A DNA stretch of 64,000 nt from Scytonema hofmannii PCC 7110 (GCF_000346485.2 NZ_KQ976354.1:1489719-1553718), one strand, 5' to 3'; numbered from the stretch's first letter, positions 16,174 to 25,407 are shown. Notes: a model not told the origin generated them from the letters alone. Made by a program: numbers and translations.

Positions 16174-16451
16174 CACACCTCTTCTTGATTCGGCATCGCA
16201 GCATATTTTGCTCTCAAGCGAGAGAACACCAGATCGGCGTCTATGCTCGGCCCGCTCGAAATGCCCTCCTGAACGAGACGGCGAAGCTCATCAAGCTCAA
16301 GTGCCTCTACCTTACGCTTGAGCTTCCAGGCTCGGAGGGCCTCACGAATGACCTCGCTTGCACTCGAATACTCTCCGCTCTCAACCGCCGCCCGAACCAC
16401 AGCGACCATCTCAGGCGGCAACGCCACGCTAATTTTTTCTACCGTTGCCAT
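16173..16451 (-). CDS. ParD-family ribbon-helix-helix antitoxin
   Basis: A 92-residue antitoxin. EKISVALPPEMVAVVRAAVESG is the DNA-binding beta strand and first helix of the ParD/CopG ribbon-helix-helix, followed by EYSSASEVIREALRAWK. The acidic C-terminus wraps the toxin. It is the first gene of the ParDE pair and overlaps ParE by translational coupling, so it should repress its own promoter. Its G+C-rich codon use matches the toxin and differs from neighbours. Confidence 0.88.
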   Translation of the reverse strand: MATVEKISVALPPEMVAVVRAAVESGEYSSASEVIREALRAWKLKRKVEALELDELRRLVQEGISSGPSIDADLVFSRLRAKYAAMPNQEEV

Positions 16452-16618
16452 AGAAAAACTCCATGAAAGACTCTTTTTATGGTAGCAATTTTTCCCACCG
16501 CGTCCAAGCTCTTCCCAGAGAACAGTCCATCCCCGTAGAACGGTTCCTATCGCTGCGCTCTTCTGTTTTTGTGATTTTTTTCAAAAACAGCAGAATTTGA
16601 TTCTGTCACTATTAAAGA

Positions 16619-17146
16619 TTACACAATTCCTTTTAAACCATAGTAAAGACAAGCTAAGCTACCAACTATATAGACAACGCCAGTTGAGAAAAAACCGATC
16701 GCACGTCCAACAGAAGGACCGTATTTGGTAATGACACCGTAGGCGTAGAAAACTCGAGCTAATGTGAGCGTTCCTCCAAGAAGCCATACCAGCCAAACCA
16801 CGGAGTGCATTAATTCCAGCGCAATAATGAACAGCAAGCCAATAGGTACGTACTCTGTAAAATTTCCATGAGCGCGAACTTTGCGTTGTAAAATAGATTC
16901 ATCCATGGTTTTGTTAACGGACAACCCTTGGCTGATTTTTTCGACTGTCGCAACCCATGCTGTTGGATGCGCTAGCGGATCGGGTTGCATCAAAACATCC
17001 TCTTTTGACTCACCGTGCCAAATCCTAGTTCTTGTCCGTTCCATCACTACAATATAGGACAGAGCAAAGGCTATGAGACCGTTAAGTCCAATAAAAAAAG
17101 TTGAGATTGGAATCATGCTGGTGTTCATATTATTACAAAACGACAT
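16619..17146 (-). CDS. MAPEG family membrane protein
   Basis: A 175-residue four-helix membrane protein of the membrane-associated eicosanoid/glutathione metabolism family. The family signature around helix 2 is present as RKVRAHGNFTEYVPIGLL, and a Gly-rich third helix WLLGGTLTLARVFYAYG is typical. The hydrophilic loop after helix 1 (about 40-80) is longer than in many bacterial members. Bacterial MAPEG proteins may be glutathione transferases or peroxidases; the substrate is unknown. The AraC-family gene is divergent, 137 nt away, and might control it. Confidence 0.88.
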   Translation of the reverse strand: MSFCNNMNTSMIPISTFFIGLNGLIAFALSYIVVMERTRTRIWHGESKEDVLMQPDPLAHPTAWVATVEKISQGLSVNKTMDESILQRKVRAHGNFTEYVPIGLLFIIALELMHSVVWLVWLLGGTLTLARVFYAYGVITKYGPSVGRAIGFFSTGVVYIVGSLACLYYGLKGIV

Positions 17147-17283
17147 TAACTCTTGTCAGCTTTACCAATATCTACAGTAAAATGTTGATTTCTTATTTGT
17201 CTTGATATTACAGGACACAGAATTTGATATAAGATGCCAATATGGCTAGAAATGCAATTCTCAAAAAGTGATTGTGACGTCTT

Positions 17284-18354
17284 ATGCGTTTGCGTAAGTT
17301 TGGAGTAAAGGCTTCTATGACAATGCCTCCCATGATAGCAATGGAATTTGTTGTAAATGCCATTCAGAAAGCTGTTCAACTGGGTATTGACCGACAAGTC
17401 ATTCTTAAAATGGCTGGGCTAACAATTGAAGATTTTGCCAATCAAACTAAAGATTTTTCATTACCCCAGCACATTCAATTATTAGAGAAGCTCGCTGTTC
17501 TCAATAAAGACGATTTTTTTGGGTTGCATTATGGCTTTACGCATCACGTGTCTAACTTTGGCATACTGGGCTATGTTCTACTAAACTCTGCCACTGTTGG
17601 TTCTGCCCTAAATAGCTTGGTTCAATATTTTGGTGTATGGCAACAAGGTACTGAAGTTGCTCTGACACTTGATGGAAATACAGCATGGTTATCTTATCAA
17701 GTGACAGATGCAGGAATTCAAGTTCGCAAACAAGATGCCGAAACAGCGATCGCATTTGCTGTTAACAGCATTCGTACTCTCACTCGTCAACACTGGTACC
17801 CCAAAAGAGTGTGGTTAGAGCATAATTCTTCTAAAAATACTTCAGAATATGAACAAGTGCTAAATGCACCCGTACTTTTTAACCAACCTGTTAATGCTAT
17901 TGCAATAGAATGCGAACTTCTCAAACAAAAAGTTCCTTTTGCTGATTTGAGTCTCTTACCTATTTTAGAAAGTCGTTTGCATCAGTTCTTCGTTGAGAAA
18001 AAAATAGATAATGAACTGGTAACTTTGGTGAGTCGGGCAATTGCTCGTTCATTGCCGCAAGAATGTCCGACATTAGGAGATCTAGCCTTTAGTTTGGGAC
18101 TAAGCAGTCGTACTTTACAAAGGTATTTACGCGATCGCAACACCACATATAAGCAATTGGTAGATAAAACCCGATATCAACTATCGCTGATGTATCTTAA
18201 AGAACCTGAATTATCATTGACTGAGGTAGCTTTGCTATTAGGATACTCAGAGTTAAGCGCTTTTAATCATGCTTTCCGACGTTGGACAGGATTGGCTCCC
18301 AATAAGTACCGACACTTGATTGGTATGAGAAGCAAAGTTATTGCAAGATCGTAA
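17284..18354 (+). CDS. AraC-family transcriptional regulator (OruR/ArgR-like)
   Basis: A 356-residue regulator. Residues about 30-210 match the N-terminal ligand domain found in OruR/FeaR-like AraC proteins (with IQLLEKLAVLNKDDFFGLHYG). The C-terminal 100 residues are two HTH units: TLGDLAFSLGLSSRTLQRYL and SLTEVALLLGYSELSAFNHA, ending RRWTGLAPNKYR. Starts at 17284 (ATG) and 17317 (ATG) are both possible. It is divergent from the MAPEG gene and followed 89 nt later by a dinucleotide-binding oxidoreductase gene, so it may regulate either. Confidence 0.9.
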   Translation: MRLRKFGVKASMTMPPMIAMEFVVNAIQKAVQLGIDRQVILKMAGLTIEDFANQTKDFSLPQHIQLLEKLAVLNKDDFFGLHYGFTHHVSNFGILGYVLLNSATVGSALNSLVQYFGVWQQGTEVALTLDGNTAWLSYQVTDAGIQVRKQDAETAIAFAVNSIRTLTRQHWYPKRVWLEHNSSKNTSEYEQVLNAPVLFNQPVNAIAIECELLKQKVPFADLSLLPILESRLHQFFVEKKIDNELVTLVSRAIARSLPQECPTLGDLAFSLGLSSRTLQRYLRDRNTTYKQLVDKTRYQLSLMYLKEPELSLTEVALLLGYSELSAFNHAFRRWTGLAPNKYRHLIGMRSKVIARS

Positions 18355-18443
18355 CATTTTTACTAAGAATGTCAAAGACAGCCTTAAAGCATCTGTGATA
18401 AGTTTAAGTGCATACGCAAACCCAGCTTGAGCAAACAAGTACA

Positions 18444-19124
18444 ATGAAAATTGGTATTCTCGGTAGTGGCAATATGGGGCGCTCTCTTGGTATCCTTTGG
18501 GCAGAGCAGGGACATCAAGTCTTCTTCGGTGCTCGAACTACAGAAAAGGGTAAAGCTGTTGCTGAGTTGGTGGGACACAATACGCAGGGTGGAACGAACG
18601 ACGAAGCTGCTGCCTTTGGGAATGTGTTACTTTATACTATTAGAGGAATAAATCCAGTAGAAGTCATCTCCTCAATTGAGATTTTCAATGGCAAAATCCT
18701 AATTGATTGCAACAATTTTGAGATTCCAGAAGGATTTACCTACCAGCCTATTGAGCAATCCCTAGCAGAAAAATTGGCTGCAGAAGTACCTAACGCTCAT
18801 GTAGTCAAAGCGTTTAACACTTTTGCTCAGGAGATTTTTGAGCTAGCACCGACGCCTTTGAAGGATTATAAAGTCTCTGTTTTTGTTGCATCAAATAACG
18901 AAAACGCTCGAAAAACGGTGATGCAACTTGCTCTTGAAATTGGCTTCACTCCTGTGGACTGTGGAGAGCTACGGAATTCACGGTTAATTGAGGGATTGGG
19001 AGATTTTATTCGGTTCTTAATTATTGGTCAGAAGTTGGGACCATATGCAACGATTTCAGTTGACGTGCTACCGCCTGCTCAGTCGGAACGACTAGGCGGA
19101 CGACAAAGTTCTAACCTTCGTTGA
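18444..19124 (+). CDS. NADP-binding oxidoreductase (F420-dependent NADP reductase-like)
   Basis: A 226-residue Rossmann protein. It starts MKIGILGSGNMGRSLG with the GxGxxG dinucleotide site, followed by QVFFGART, an Arg/Thr context suggesting NADP. Later segments KILIDCNNFEIPEG and HVVKAFNTF match the NADPH-dependent F420 reductase / ProC-like family often annotated as NAD(P)-binding. The ATG at 18444 was chosen because the Rossmann fold begins there; a GTG at 18408 would add 12 residues. Its cofactor partner and substrate are unknown, and cyanobacteria need F420 only in some pathways, so F420 use is uncertain. Confidence 0.82.
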   Translation: MKIGILGSGNMGRSLGILWAEQGHQVFFGARTTEKGKAVAELVGHNTQGGTNDEAAAFGNVLLYTIRGINPVEVISSIEIFNGKILIDCNNFEIPEGFTYQPIEQSLAEKLAAEVPNAHVVKAFNTFAQEIFELAPTPLKDYKVSVFVASNNENARKTVMQLALEIGFTPVDCGELRNSRLIEGLGDFIRFLIIGQKLGPYATISVDVLPPAQSERLGGRQSSNLR

Positions 19125-19434
19125 GATCGAGCCTACATTAATATTCATACTTCTCAAATATCCTCTTGGAGCGGAATCGGTATTTCCATTAGTTTCCACG
19201 CTTGATGTCGCCAGCCAAGCTTTTGTCGTACTTGCGATGTATCTAAAAGCGGCATATGCAACGTAAACTTGTACGTTGTGTTTTGCCAATGCCAAGAGAT
19301 AACTGCTCGCAGAGTTCATAAGTCTTAATAACCCTTTTTTAATCGAATCAGATACTAGCCATTTTTCTAGGTACTCATCTCCTCATTTTTCCGATGTCAA
19401 CTAGAGCCACAAAACGTCACCATTAATTTATAGC

Positions 19435-19507
19435 AACCGCAGACGAACGCGGATGCACGCAGATAAAAGAAAAAATTATCCGCGTCCATCCGCGTTCATC
19501 TGCGGTT
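19435..19507. repeat. AACCGCAGATGAACGCGGATG inverted repeat family
   Basis: A roughly 32-base imperfect inverted repeat: the left arm begins AACCGCAGACGAACGCGG and the right arm is the complement of AACCGCAGATGAACGCGG, with a short AT-rich loop. This is a dispersed repeat widespread in filamentous cyanobacteria. The 419-nt gap 19125-19543 shows no other feature. Confidence 0.65.
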
Positions 19508-19543
19508 CAAAATTCCAAATCAATCACTCCTTACAAAAACAAA

Positions 19544-20476
19544 ATGCCCTCATCAGATATATCCAACACCCTACTAGCCCTTTCCAACAACATAGCAGAA
19601 ACAGTCGAGCAAGTTGGAGGAGCCGTTGTTGCCATTAACTCTGGTTCCCGTAGTTCCTCAAGCGGAATTCACTGGCATAGCGGTATTATTATTACCTCAG
19701 ACGAAGCACTTCACCGCTACGAAGAAATTACAACCACCCTATCAAACGGACAAACCGTACCAATTAATCTTGTAGGACACGATCCCAGTACCGATGTCGC
19801 TGTTTTTAAGTTACAACAAACAGAAATTCCCGTAGCAAAGATTGGTGATGCGACAACTCTCAAAGTTGGTCATCTTGTACTGGGATTAGCAAGAAGTAAC
19901 GAAGGTGATATCCGTGCAGCATTAGGTACTGTGAGCGTTGTCAGTGGTGCTTGGCGGAGTATGAGCGGTGGAAATATTGACCAATTTATCCGTCCAGATA
20001 TTACACTGTATCGTGGTTTTGCTGGTGGACCACTCGTAGATGCTGCTGGTTATGTAGTTGGGATGAACACATCAGGAAGACGGGGTACAGCTTTGACTAT
20101 TCCTGCTTCTACAGTTAATCGAGTCGTTAACCAACTGTTAGCGAAGGGACGAATGACACGCGGCTATCTTGGTTTGGGTATGCAAGCCGTTCGTTTGCCA
20201 AATAATTTGAAAACAGCACTTAATTTAACTACAGCAAGTGGCACGATCGTTGTTAACGTAGAGCCAAATGGACCTGCTGACAATGCAGGTGTACTGATTG
20301 GTGATGTAATAATTACTTTCGATAATTCTGTTGTCAACGACACGGGTGATATATTAGCGCTTCTGAATAGTGGCGATCGCGTTGGGAAAACTGTCAAGCT
20401 ACAAATTATCAGGGGTGGGGCGTTAGTTGAGTTAGAAATAGTCGTTGCTGAAAAATCAGTGACCAGTGACCAGTGA
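19544..20476 (+). CDS. HtrA-like protein without the catalytic triad (pseudoprotease) with PDZ domain
   Basis: A 310-residue trypsin-fold protein plus PDZ domain (about 205-300, with RGYLGLGMQAV and GPADNAGVLIGDVIITFDN). In HtrA/DegP the motifs are TNxHV, DxAVLK and GNSGGP. Here they read TSDEA (Glu54 in place of His), STDVAVFK (Asp84 kept) and GFAGGP (Ala160 in place of Ser). The enzyme must be proteolytically dead but may still bind peptides through PDZ. No signal peptide is present. It is 22 nt upstream of an active homologue and probably in its operon. The C-terminal codons and stop lie inside a CAGTGAC heptamer repeat. Confidence 0.88.
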   Translation: MPSSDISNTLLALSNNIAETVEQVGGAVVAINSGSRSSSSGIHWHSGIIITSDEALHRYEEITTTLSNGQTVPINLVGHDPSTDVAVFKLQQTEIPVAKIGDATTLKVGHLVLGLARSNEGDIRAALGTVSVVSGAWRSMSGGNIDQFIRPDITLYRGFAGGPLVDAAGYVVGMNTSGRRGTALTIPASTVNRVVNQLLAKGRMTRGYLGLGMQAVRLPNNLKTALNLTTASGTIVVNVEPNGPADNAGVLIGDVIITFDNSVVNDTGDILALLNSGDRVGKTVKLQIIRGGALVELEIVVAEKSVTSDQ

Positions 20477-20491
20477 CCAGTGACCAGTAAC
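20457..20491. repeat. Heptamer short tandem repeat, five units
   Basis: Four perfect CAGTGAC units and one CAGTAAC form an STRR-type array typical of heterocystous cyanobacteria. It encodes the last residues (SVTSDQ) and stop of the pseudoprotease and ends 8 nt before the next start. A 7-nt unit means slippage would change the reading frame and the gene spacing. Confidence 0.85.
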
Positions 20492-20498
20492 TAACAAA

Positions 20499-21059
20499 AT
20501 GTTTCAAGATATAACAGCAGAGTTTGTAACGATCGCACAACAACTGCGTCAAAGTACTGTAAAAGTTCGCAGTAGTTCTTTTGGAAGTGGTTCCGGTGTT
20601 ATTTGGCGATCTGATGGTGTAATTATTACTAACGCTCATGTTGCCACTCATCATAGAGCAGTAGTAGAACTGTGGGATGGGCGAGTGTATGAGGCTGTAC
20701 GCATCAGTATCGATCCCACAAAGGATTTAGCTGTTCTCAAAATTGCCAGAACCGATTTACCTGTAGCAACTATTGGCAATTCCGATGCTTTACGAGTTGG
20801 GGAGTTGGTGTTAGCAGTCGGTAATCCTTTTGGTGATAGTGGCGCTGTGACCAGTGGTATTATCCATACCAGCAAACAGCATGTAGTTATGGCTGATATT
20901 CAGCTCTTTCCTGGTAACTCTGGAGGACCGCTTGCTGATTGTCGCGGACGAGTGATTGGGATTAACACCATGATTGCTTACGGTTTGGCTATAGCGATCC
21001 CCAGCCTTACAGTAGAGAACTTTTTGCGCGATCGCTATCCCGTTGTGGAGGCAATATGA
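20499..21059 (+). CDS. Trypsin-like serine protease, intact triad, no PDZ
   Basis: A 186-residue S1C-type protease domain. The triad is complete: His47 in IITNAHVA, Asp76 in KDLAVLK, and Ser141 in PGNSGGPL. GSGSGVIW precedes the His motif and GLAIAIPS is the substrate-binding end strand. Unlike HtrA it lacks a PDZ domain and any signal peptide, so it should act in the cytoplasm. The neighbouring pseudoprotease carries a PDZ domain and could supply substrate recognition. The 3' end overlaps the regulator gene by 4 nt. Confidence 0.9.
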   Translation: MFQDITAEFVTIAQQLRQSTVKVRSSSFGSGSGVIWRSDGVIITNAHVATHHRAVVELWDGRVYEAVRISIDPTKDLAVLKIARTDLPVATIGNSDALRVGELVLAVGNPFGDSGAVTSGIIHTSKQHVVMADIQLFPGNSGGPLADCRGRVIGINTMIAYGLAIAIPSLTVENFLRDRYPVVEAI

Positions 21060-21706
21060 TTCGGGTGCTGGTAGTTGCTGCTTCCCCTGTGGTACGAGCG
21101 GGATTATCAGCCGTGCTCGCAACTCATTCCAAACTGATAGTTGTGGGTACTGCATCAAACTTGGATAATCTAGGGGGAGAAATTGAGCAACTACAACCCG
21201 ATGTTGTACTCGTGGATTTGGGAAGTAATTTTCAACAATCAAGCTGGGAAAAACTGCTTTCTTTACAACAACAGCAAGATCCCTTCGTATTTCTCGTTCT
21301 TGCGGACGAACTTGATAGCATCGCTCTTGAAGCTGGGTTGCGTGGGGGTGTGAGGGGCATATTACCTCAAACCAGCACGGAATCAGAAATTATGGCTGCT
21401 GTTGAGGCTGTTGCTTTTGGGCTGGTGGTGCTGCACTTGGATGCTATGGAGTCTGTACTTGCGCTGAAAGGTGCGAGTGGGCGAGAAAAAGTTGTGGCAA
21501 CTCCCGTACAAACATTAACACCAAGAGAAATTGAGGTTTTAGAAATGCTCAGTGCGGGAGTGGGTAATAAAGCGATCGCCAAACAATTGCAAATTTCCGA
21601 GCATACTGTGAAATTTCATGTCTCTTCTATTTTCCAGAAGTTAGATGTCTCTACCCGTACAGAAGCTGTAACTGTTGGTGTCCGTCTGGGATTGATTATG
21701 CTATAG
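21056..21706 (+). CDS. LuxR/NarL-type response regulator with degenerate receiver
   Basis: A 216-residue regulator. The C-terminal HTH is canonical: LTPREIEVLEMLSAGVGNKA, then AKQLQISEHTVKFHVSSIF. In the receiver, Asp54 (VVLVDLGSN) is in the phospho-site position. The acidic pair expected near residues 8-9 is Ala-Ala (VVAASPVVRAGL), and the conserved Lys is replaced (GILPQTS). Normal phosphotransfer therefore seems unlikely. It is translationally coupled (ATGA) to the serine protease, suggesting that proteolysis, not phosphorylation, may set its activity. Confidence 0.9.
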   Translation: MIRVLVVAASPVVRAGLSAVLATHSKLIVVGTASNLDNLGGEIEQLQPDVVLVDLGSNFQQSSWEKLLSLQQQQDPFVFLVLADELDSIALEAGLRGGVRGILPQTSTESEIMAAVEAVAFGLVVLHLDAMESVLALKGASGREKVVATPVQTLTPREIEVLEMLSAGVGNKAIAKQLQISEHTVKFHVSSIFQKLDVSTRTEAVTVGVRLGLIML

Positions 21707-21744
21707 ATTTTGTAATATTTTTTAGCCAATTTATCACTCTTGAG

Positions 21745-21764
21745 TTAGAGTTTTTTTACTCTAA
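21745..21764. terminator. Short hairpin between convergent genes
   Basis: TTAGAGT (21745-21751) pairs with ACTCTAA (21758-21764) around TTTTTT. It could end the protease/regulator operon, although the T-run lies in the loop. Confidence 0.4.
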
Positions 21765-21876
21765 TCTCGGTTATAAATAAGGTGTGGTCTAATGGGTCAA
21801 GCACATAAAACCACGCTACCTCAAAGTTAGTCTGAAGTGGTCTTATCTGGGCAGCATCTACCTTTATCTGTTTTGA

Positions 21877-23226
21877 TTAAGTATTATTGAGGAGCAGTGT
21901 AACGGAGTATGAACTTAACAGGAGTGGTTGTTTCAAAACGGCTGAATTCACAGATTTTGTAGTGACTCCATTAGCATTTAAAGACAGTATTTGTAGATTT
22001 TTGGACTGAGTCAGCGATCGCTTGGATTGCAAGCTCAACCTGACAGATTGATAAGATTTGTTAATCAGTAATAAACTGCGTTTGCCATCTTGTTTTTGTA
22101 CTGCCAATGCTTCTACAAAAGGGTGGTCGCTGGTTGTATGCATGACCGCTCCTATTAAGTATTTATTTGCCCAAGCAAATATAGTTGCTGGAGGTCGTAG
22201 TTGATTTTTTGGGTCAATCATACCGTAAATTCCATCCTTGAGATGCCAGGAAGTTGCCATATCAACGCCTGCATCAGCTAGGTGTTTCATAACTGAAGCA
22301 AACCAAACAGCCCCAATATGGTTGTGCTGTCTTGTTTCACCGGATGTCCACAAATAGTTAATATTGTATTCCCCTAGCAACAGAGGGACTGGGCGTTCTG
22401 GTATGTATTTCTTGGCGATCGCTCGAAAATCCTTGACTTGACGTGCATAATTAGGCGTGTAAGACATAATCCCATCAGTGGGTTGTTTTGCGTCTTTGCT
22501 ACCATAACGATGCCAAGAGATAAAATCTACATTCGGTTTACAGGCTCTGAGAAAAGCTTCCAATCTTTTTGGATTGTCCCATGTCAGTGCTGGTCCCCCT
22601 ATTTTAATTTGAGGGTCAACAGCCTTCATGGCTTTTGCGACTTTATTGTAAATTATCCACAGTTCATCTAACTTCCAAGCTTTATCGTAAGAAACTTCTT
22701 TTTCGTTCAACGGTTCCCAGTAAATAACTTTTTTTTGGAGACGACGGTTGAGAATTTCTACAAGTTGAGCACATAAAGTAGCATAGTTGTCATACTCGGA
22801 CTTATCCAACAAACCGTCTTTGCTCTGAACCATCCACTTTGGCCAACCAGGAAGATTTTGGATAATAGTGGGTTTGTGAGGATAGGAAGCATCATATCCC
22901 GCTTTGATTTTAGCCACATTCCAAGTTTTGGTTGCAGCATCCGTCCAGCGATCGCACAATTGAGCGTGGTGAATGCGAATTAACTTAATACCAAGTTGCT
23001 GAATGTGATTTTGGAAGGTGCGATCGGCTGCACGTTCGGGAGACAAAATCTCATAGTCATTAGAACCAAAAGTAAATGGAGTAGACTTTGCTATTTGATT
23101 TGTCCAATCAATACTCACTTGAGCAGTCTTTTTAGATGCAGCAGTGGAAGATTTCCATAGCGTATCCAACACTCCAAAAGTGACAGCGCTGGCTGCAGTC
23201 AGTTTGATAATATCTCTGCGTTGCAT
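21877..23226 (-). CDS. Exported glycoside hydrolase, clan GH-A (GH39-like)
   Basis: A 449-residue glycosidase with a twin-arginine-like export signal (MQRRDIIKLTAASAVTFG). The TIM-barrel pieces are clear: KLIRIHHAQ, the acid/base region YWEPLNEKE (Glu175) and the nucleophile in PLLLGEYNIN (Glu286). A beta-rich domain follows (about 370-449). The order of motifs fits GH39 xylosidase/iduronidase-like enzymes, though other GH-A families cannot be excluded. It lies 6 nt behind the Wzc-like gene on the same strand, so it is probably an exopolysaccharide-trimming or turnover enzyme. Two glutamates in the expected positions suggest it is active. Confidence 0.85.
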   Translation of the reverse strand: MQRRDIIKLTAASAVTFGVLDTLWKSSTAASKKTAQVSIDWTNQIAKSTPFTFGSNDYEILSPERAADRTFQNHIQQLGIKLIRIHHAQLCDRWTDAATKTWNVAKIKAGYDASYPHKPTIIQNLPGWPKWMVQSKDGLLDKSEYDNYATLCAQLVEILNRRLQKKVIYWEPLNEKEVSYDKAWKLDELWIIYNKVAKAMKAVDPQIKIGGPALTWDNPKRLEAFLRACKPNVDFISWHRYGSKDAKQPTDGIMSYTPNYARQVKDFRAIAKKYIPERPVPLLLGEYNINYLWTSGETRQHNHIGAVWFASVMKHLADAGVDMATSWHLKDGIYGMIDPKNQLRPPATIFAWANKYLIGAVMHTTSDHPFVEALAVQKQDGKRSLLLINKSYQSVRLSLQSKRSLTQSKNLQILSLNANGVTTKSVNSAVLKQPLLLSSYSVTLLLNNT

Positions 23227-23232
23227 AGAAAT

Positions 23233-25263
23233 TTATGAGTTCGCTATGGGAACATGAGAGGGTTGGGAATAGGGCGTTGTTTTACTTTCCACTCCATTAA
23301 TCACTAGACCAAAAATTTGGACATTATGTTGGATCAGCTGTGCAAAACTGTCATTGACAGAGTTTTTGTAGCTGCTATTGGGACGGATAACAAACAGCAC
23401 GTTGGAAATAATAGTTGCCATCAGTGCAGTTTCACTTGTTAAACTTACAGGAGCACTGTCAACAATAACATAATCGTAATCCCCACTCTCTTCACAAGTT
23501 GCTAATGCCTGCTCAAAGTGTCCCCGTTTGAGCGTTTCCATAATCCTGCCTTGCTTGGGTAAGCTTGGAAGCAGATCTAAATTGGGTTGTACTGCAACTT
23601 GCCCTGCTGTAGATCCTGGAATATAACCCAAACGGCGGCTGAGTTCAGATCTGCGAAAATCTCCATCCACAAGCAGAACTCGAAAGCCCAAATCCACTAG
23701 TGCGTAAGCCAAACCTATAGTAACCGTTGTTTTACCTTCTCCCATAATGGCGCTGGTGACTAACAACCGACGATTATTGAGAGGCTGCAAGCTAATTGCA
23801 GAAGCAAGACGTTGAAACTCAACTTCTATTTCATGATTAGCCAGTTCAAATTTTGTAACAGAATGTTTGATTCGAGGAATAGTTTGCATCAGGGCGAACT
23901 TTCGAGCCTGTAAATCTTTGGCACTTAACAAAGGATTGCGACTTTCTAAAAATAAAACCAAGGCAGTACTACCGACAACCGATGCCAGAACAGCATTAAT
24001 TATCATTAACATTTTTTTGGGACTGATAGGCTTGGAATCGACCTGGGGTGCATCTAAAACCTGTACATTTGGATATGCATCAAAGGCATCTATATTGTTT
24101 TGCTGGATCTGAGCCAGTAAACCATTATAAACACCAGCAGCAACGTCTACTTGTCGTTGTAGTTCTGACAGTTTTGCCTGAGTTTCAGGTACAGATTTCA
24201 AGGTGGCTTTCAGTTGAGCAATTTGACTATCAAATTGCCGTGCTTGTTCTTTAAGAGCACTAGCTTCGCTTTCCGCCAGAACAAGTTGTTGGATTAAAGC
24301 AGCGCGACCTTGAGGATAATTAGGTGCTACTGTAGTGTCTACTCTTCTACCATCTGCTGTTTGTGCAACGTATTGCTGTAGAATACGTTGTAATTGTTTG
24401 CGCCGTACAAGTAGGGTTTTGATTTCTGGATGCTCATTAGTAAAGAGGGATTGTTTCTGACGTAAAGAATTTTCTACCTCAGATAAACGCTGACGTACAA
24501 GCTGATATTCTTGGTTTTCACCCAAACTTAGAGAGCGAATTGCTGGATCTGGTGTTAAATTTAAGCGTGTTGAAAGCACTTTTAGGCGATTTTCATGAGC
24601 CTTTGCTGAAGCTAAGGCTTGCGCTCTAGCATTGATTAAACTATTGATTGTGGTAACAATACCTTTAATTTGTTCTTCGTTGTTGACTATACCACTAGCC
24701 CTTTTAAATTTTGCTAAGTTGTTTTGTGCAAAAGTTAATTTTAATTTGACTTGCTCTAGTTCTTGCTTATTGTATTCCTGGCGTGCTTGACTGTTAGCTT
24801 GCCGCAGTTCATTTAAACGTTTTTGATAAGTTTCAGTTAACACTACTGCTCTCTGTAATGCTAGTTCTGGGCTAGAAGCATTTACAGTCACCGATAAAAT
24901 TGTGGATTGTTCCTCTGGTTTTACCGTGAACAATTTTTTGTACTGAGTAAGACTCTTAAATTTCTTTTTCTCAGGATCTGCTGCTAACACCCGCTCTAGC
25001 AAATTATCGCTATTGATGATAGATGCCTGTACATTCAGGGGATTGACTTCAGTGGAAAAACCAACTTCACCATTCCTTAAAGAACCAAGAGTTCCCAAAC
25101 TTGCATCAAGTTTACTATTGGTTTTTGGCAAAATGAGTTGTGTGCCAGCAACCCAGACTGGCTTAGCAGTCACAAGCGCGAAAGCAGTGCTGAAAACAAC
25201 CAACAGATTAAAAGCAATTAATAATTTCCATCGTCTAGTTACAATAGTCGCTATTTTATTCAT
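23233..25263 (-). CDS. Wzc/CpsCD-type polysaccharide co-polymerase with tyrosine-kinase-like ATPase
   Basis: A 676-residue inner-membrane protein. Helix 1 is at about 13-33. A periplasmic Wzz domain with long coiled coils (about 160-400) carries the PNVQVLDAPQVDSKPISPKK motif typical of GumC/Wzc before helix 2 (about 418-440). The cytosolic BY-kinase domain has Walker A in GEGKTT (about 506-511), A' in VLLVDGDFRR and Walker B in VIVDSAP. The C-terminus has a single Tyr rather than a tyrosine cluster, so autophosphorylation control may be reduced. A close paralogue lies at the right window edge. Such proteins set polysaccharide chain length and drive export. Confidence 0.92.
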   Translation of the reverse strand: MNKIATIVTRRWKLLIAFNLLVVFSTAFALVTAKPVWVAGTQLILPKTNSKLDASLGTLGSLRNGEVGFSTEVNPLNVQASIINSDNLLERVLAADPEKKKFKSLTQYKKLFTVKPEEQSTILSVTVNASSPELALQRAVVLTETYQKRLNELRQANSQARQEYNKQELEQVKLKLTFAQNNLAKFKRASGIVNNEEQIKGIVTTINSLINARAQALASAKAHENRLKVLSTRLNLTPDPAIRSLSLGENQEYQLVRQRLSEVENSLRQKQSLFTNEHPEIKTLLVRRKQLQRILQQYVAQTADGRRVDTTVAPNYPQGRAALIQQLVLAESEASALKEQARQFDSQIAQLKATLKSVPETQAKLSELQRQVDVAAGVYNGLLAQIQQNNIDAFDAYPNVQVLDAPQVDSKPISPKKMLMIINAVLASVVGSTALVLFLESRNPLLSAKDLQARKFALMQTIPRIKHSVTKFELANHEIEVEFQRLASAISLQPLNNRRLLVTSAIMGEGKTTVTIGLAYALVDLGFRVLLVDGDFRRSELSRRLGYIPGSTAGQVAVQPNLDLLPSLPKQGRIMETLKRGHFEQALATCEESGDYDYVIVDSAPVSLTSETALMATIISNVLFVIRPNSSYKNSVNDSFAQLIQHNVQIFGLVINGVESKTTPYSQPSHVPIANS

Positions 25264-25407
25264 ATGCTCATTTTCATTTTTCCTGGTGTACGCAGTTCAC
25301 GATGATTACTTAAAATAAACAAAATGTTCGTCTATTAAAGATAAATTTGACATTGGTGAATATACTGAAAAATAGGGATTTGGAATTGAGGATTGGAGAT
25401 GCTGACT

